A stretch of 64,000 nt of DNA, from the NCBI GenBank assembly GCA_021801265.1, contig JAJYYE010000012.1, forward strand, positions 229,096 to 293,095, in the 5' to 3' direction. Below, piece by piece: positions 63,954-64,000 of the stretch. Under the pieces are notes generated by a model, which was not told the DNA's origin, ran no database searches, and saw nothing but the letters and a program-made list of their open reading frames with translations. The stretch comes from Pseudomonadota bacterium (GTDB lineage: Bacteria > Pseudomonadota > Gammaproteobacteria > Halothiobacillales > Halothiobacillaceae). The translations under genes were made by a program, and so were the position numbers. Position 1 is the stretch's first letter; each line of letters opens with the position of its first letter.

Positions 63954-64000
63954 ATGCATCTAATAAATATTCAACCCCAAGACATATTCCAATCTCTGGC
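63954..64000 (+). CDS. possible gene start cut by the window end
   Basis: ATG at 63954 opens MHLINIQPQDIFQSLA and stays open to the last base. There is no Shine-Dalgarno sequence, only the palindrome just before it. Only 16 codons are visible, so neither reality nor function can be judged. Confidence 0.25.
   Translation, partial: MHLINIQPQDIFQSL

Overview
The window reads as a chromosomal segment of a gammaproteobacterium. MetH, ZapD, MinC, RF3, PtsP-RppH, AceE-AceF-Lpd, CoaD, SerS, GreA, CarAB, DapB, Orn, MgtE, RsgA and five tRNA genes are all housekeeping types of that class. A TauE/SafE exporter, a two-domain sulfurtransferase next to a SulP transporter, and no sign of sugar-uptake genes would suit a sulfur-oxidising, Halothiobacillus-like organism. 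The genus is a guess from gene content and sequence flavour, not a demonstrated assignment.

Layout. Bases 1-3420: an EmrA/EmrB-type drug exporter (the adaptor is cut by the window edge) and a DUF2062 membrane protein. 3476-10696: metH, zapD, minC (without minD or minE) and mntH behind a twin operator-like palindrome. 10700-15780: an accessory island of mostly decayed material. It holds a phage-type small zinc-site protein, a metallophosphoesterase remnant, a DUF262/HNH (GmrSD-like) putative type IV restriction nuclease in tandem with a 19-residue-repeat protein, a small gene broken by an in-frame TGA, an internally deleted IS3-family element and an Rhs/YD-repeat scrap. 15785-24473: exported protein and lipoprotein genes, prfC and a four-gene ybhGFSR-like ABC exporter operon. 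24500-29700: a tRNA-Pro/Arg/His operon, rppH-ptsP, a HAD phosphatase and dcd.

30159-35995: the pyruvate dehydrogenase operon, whose E3 carries its own lipoyl domain. 36384-37987: TauE/SafE, coaD and a YfhL-type ferredoxin. 38400-41650: an insert bounded by a decayed copy (38409-38808) and an intact copy (from 41711) of an acyl-carrier-protein gene plus the serS 3' end. It contains an NTF2-like secreted protein, an AcfC-like binding protein and an ECF sigma/anti-sigma pair. 41711-49221: dapB-carA-carB-greA-serS-acp, all leftward. 49389-55650: sulfurtransferase, SulP, orn, a pterin dehydratase, mgtE and rsgA. 55978-64000: HIT protein, an RND efflux pair, a small periplasmic protein, a lytic transglycosylase, a DUF1249 protein, an Rrf2/IscR-like regulator with rearranged cysteines, and tRNA-Gly and tRNA-Cys.

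The best candidate for an undescribed system is the pair at 11549-14199: a repeat protein of beta-flower-like appearance directly upstream of a GmrSD-family nuclease. The most informative genome-evolution signal is the serS/acp duplication around 38.4 and 41.7 kb.
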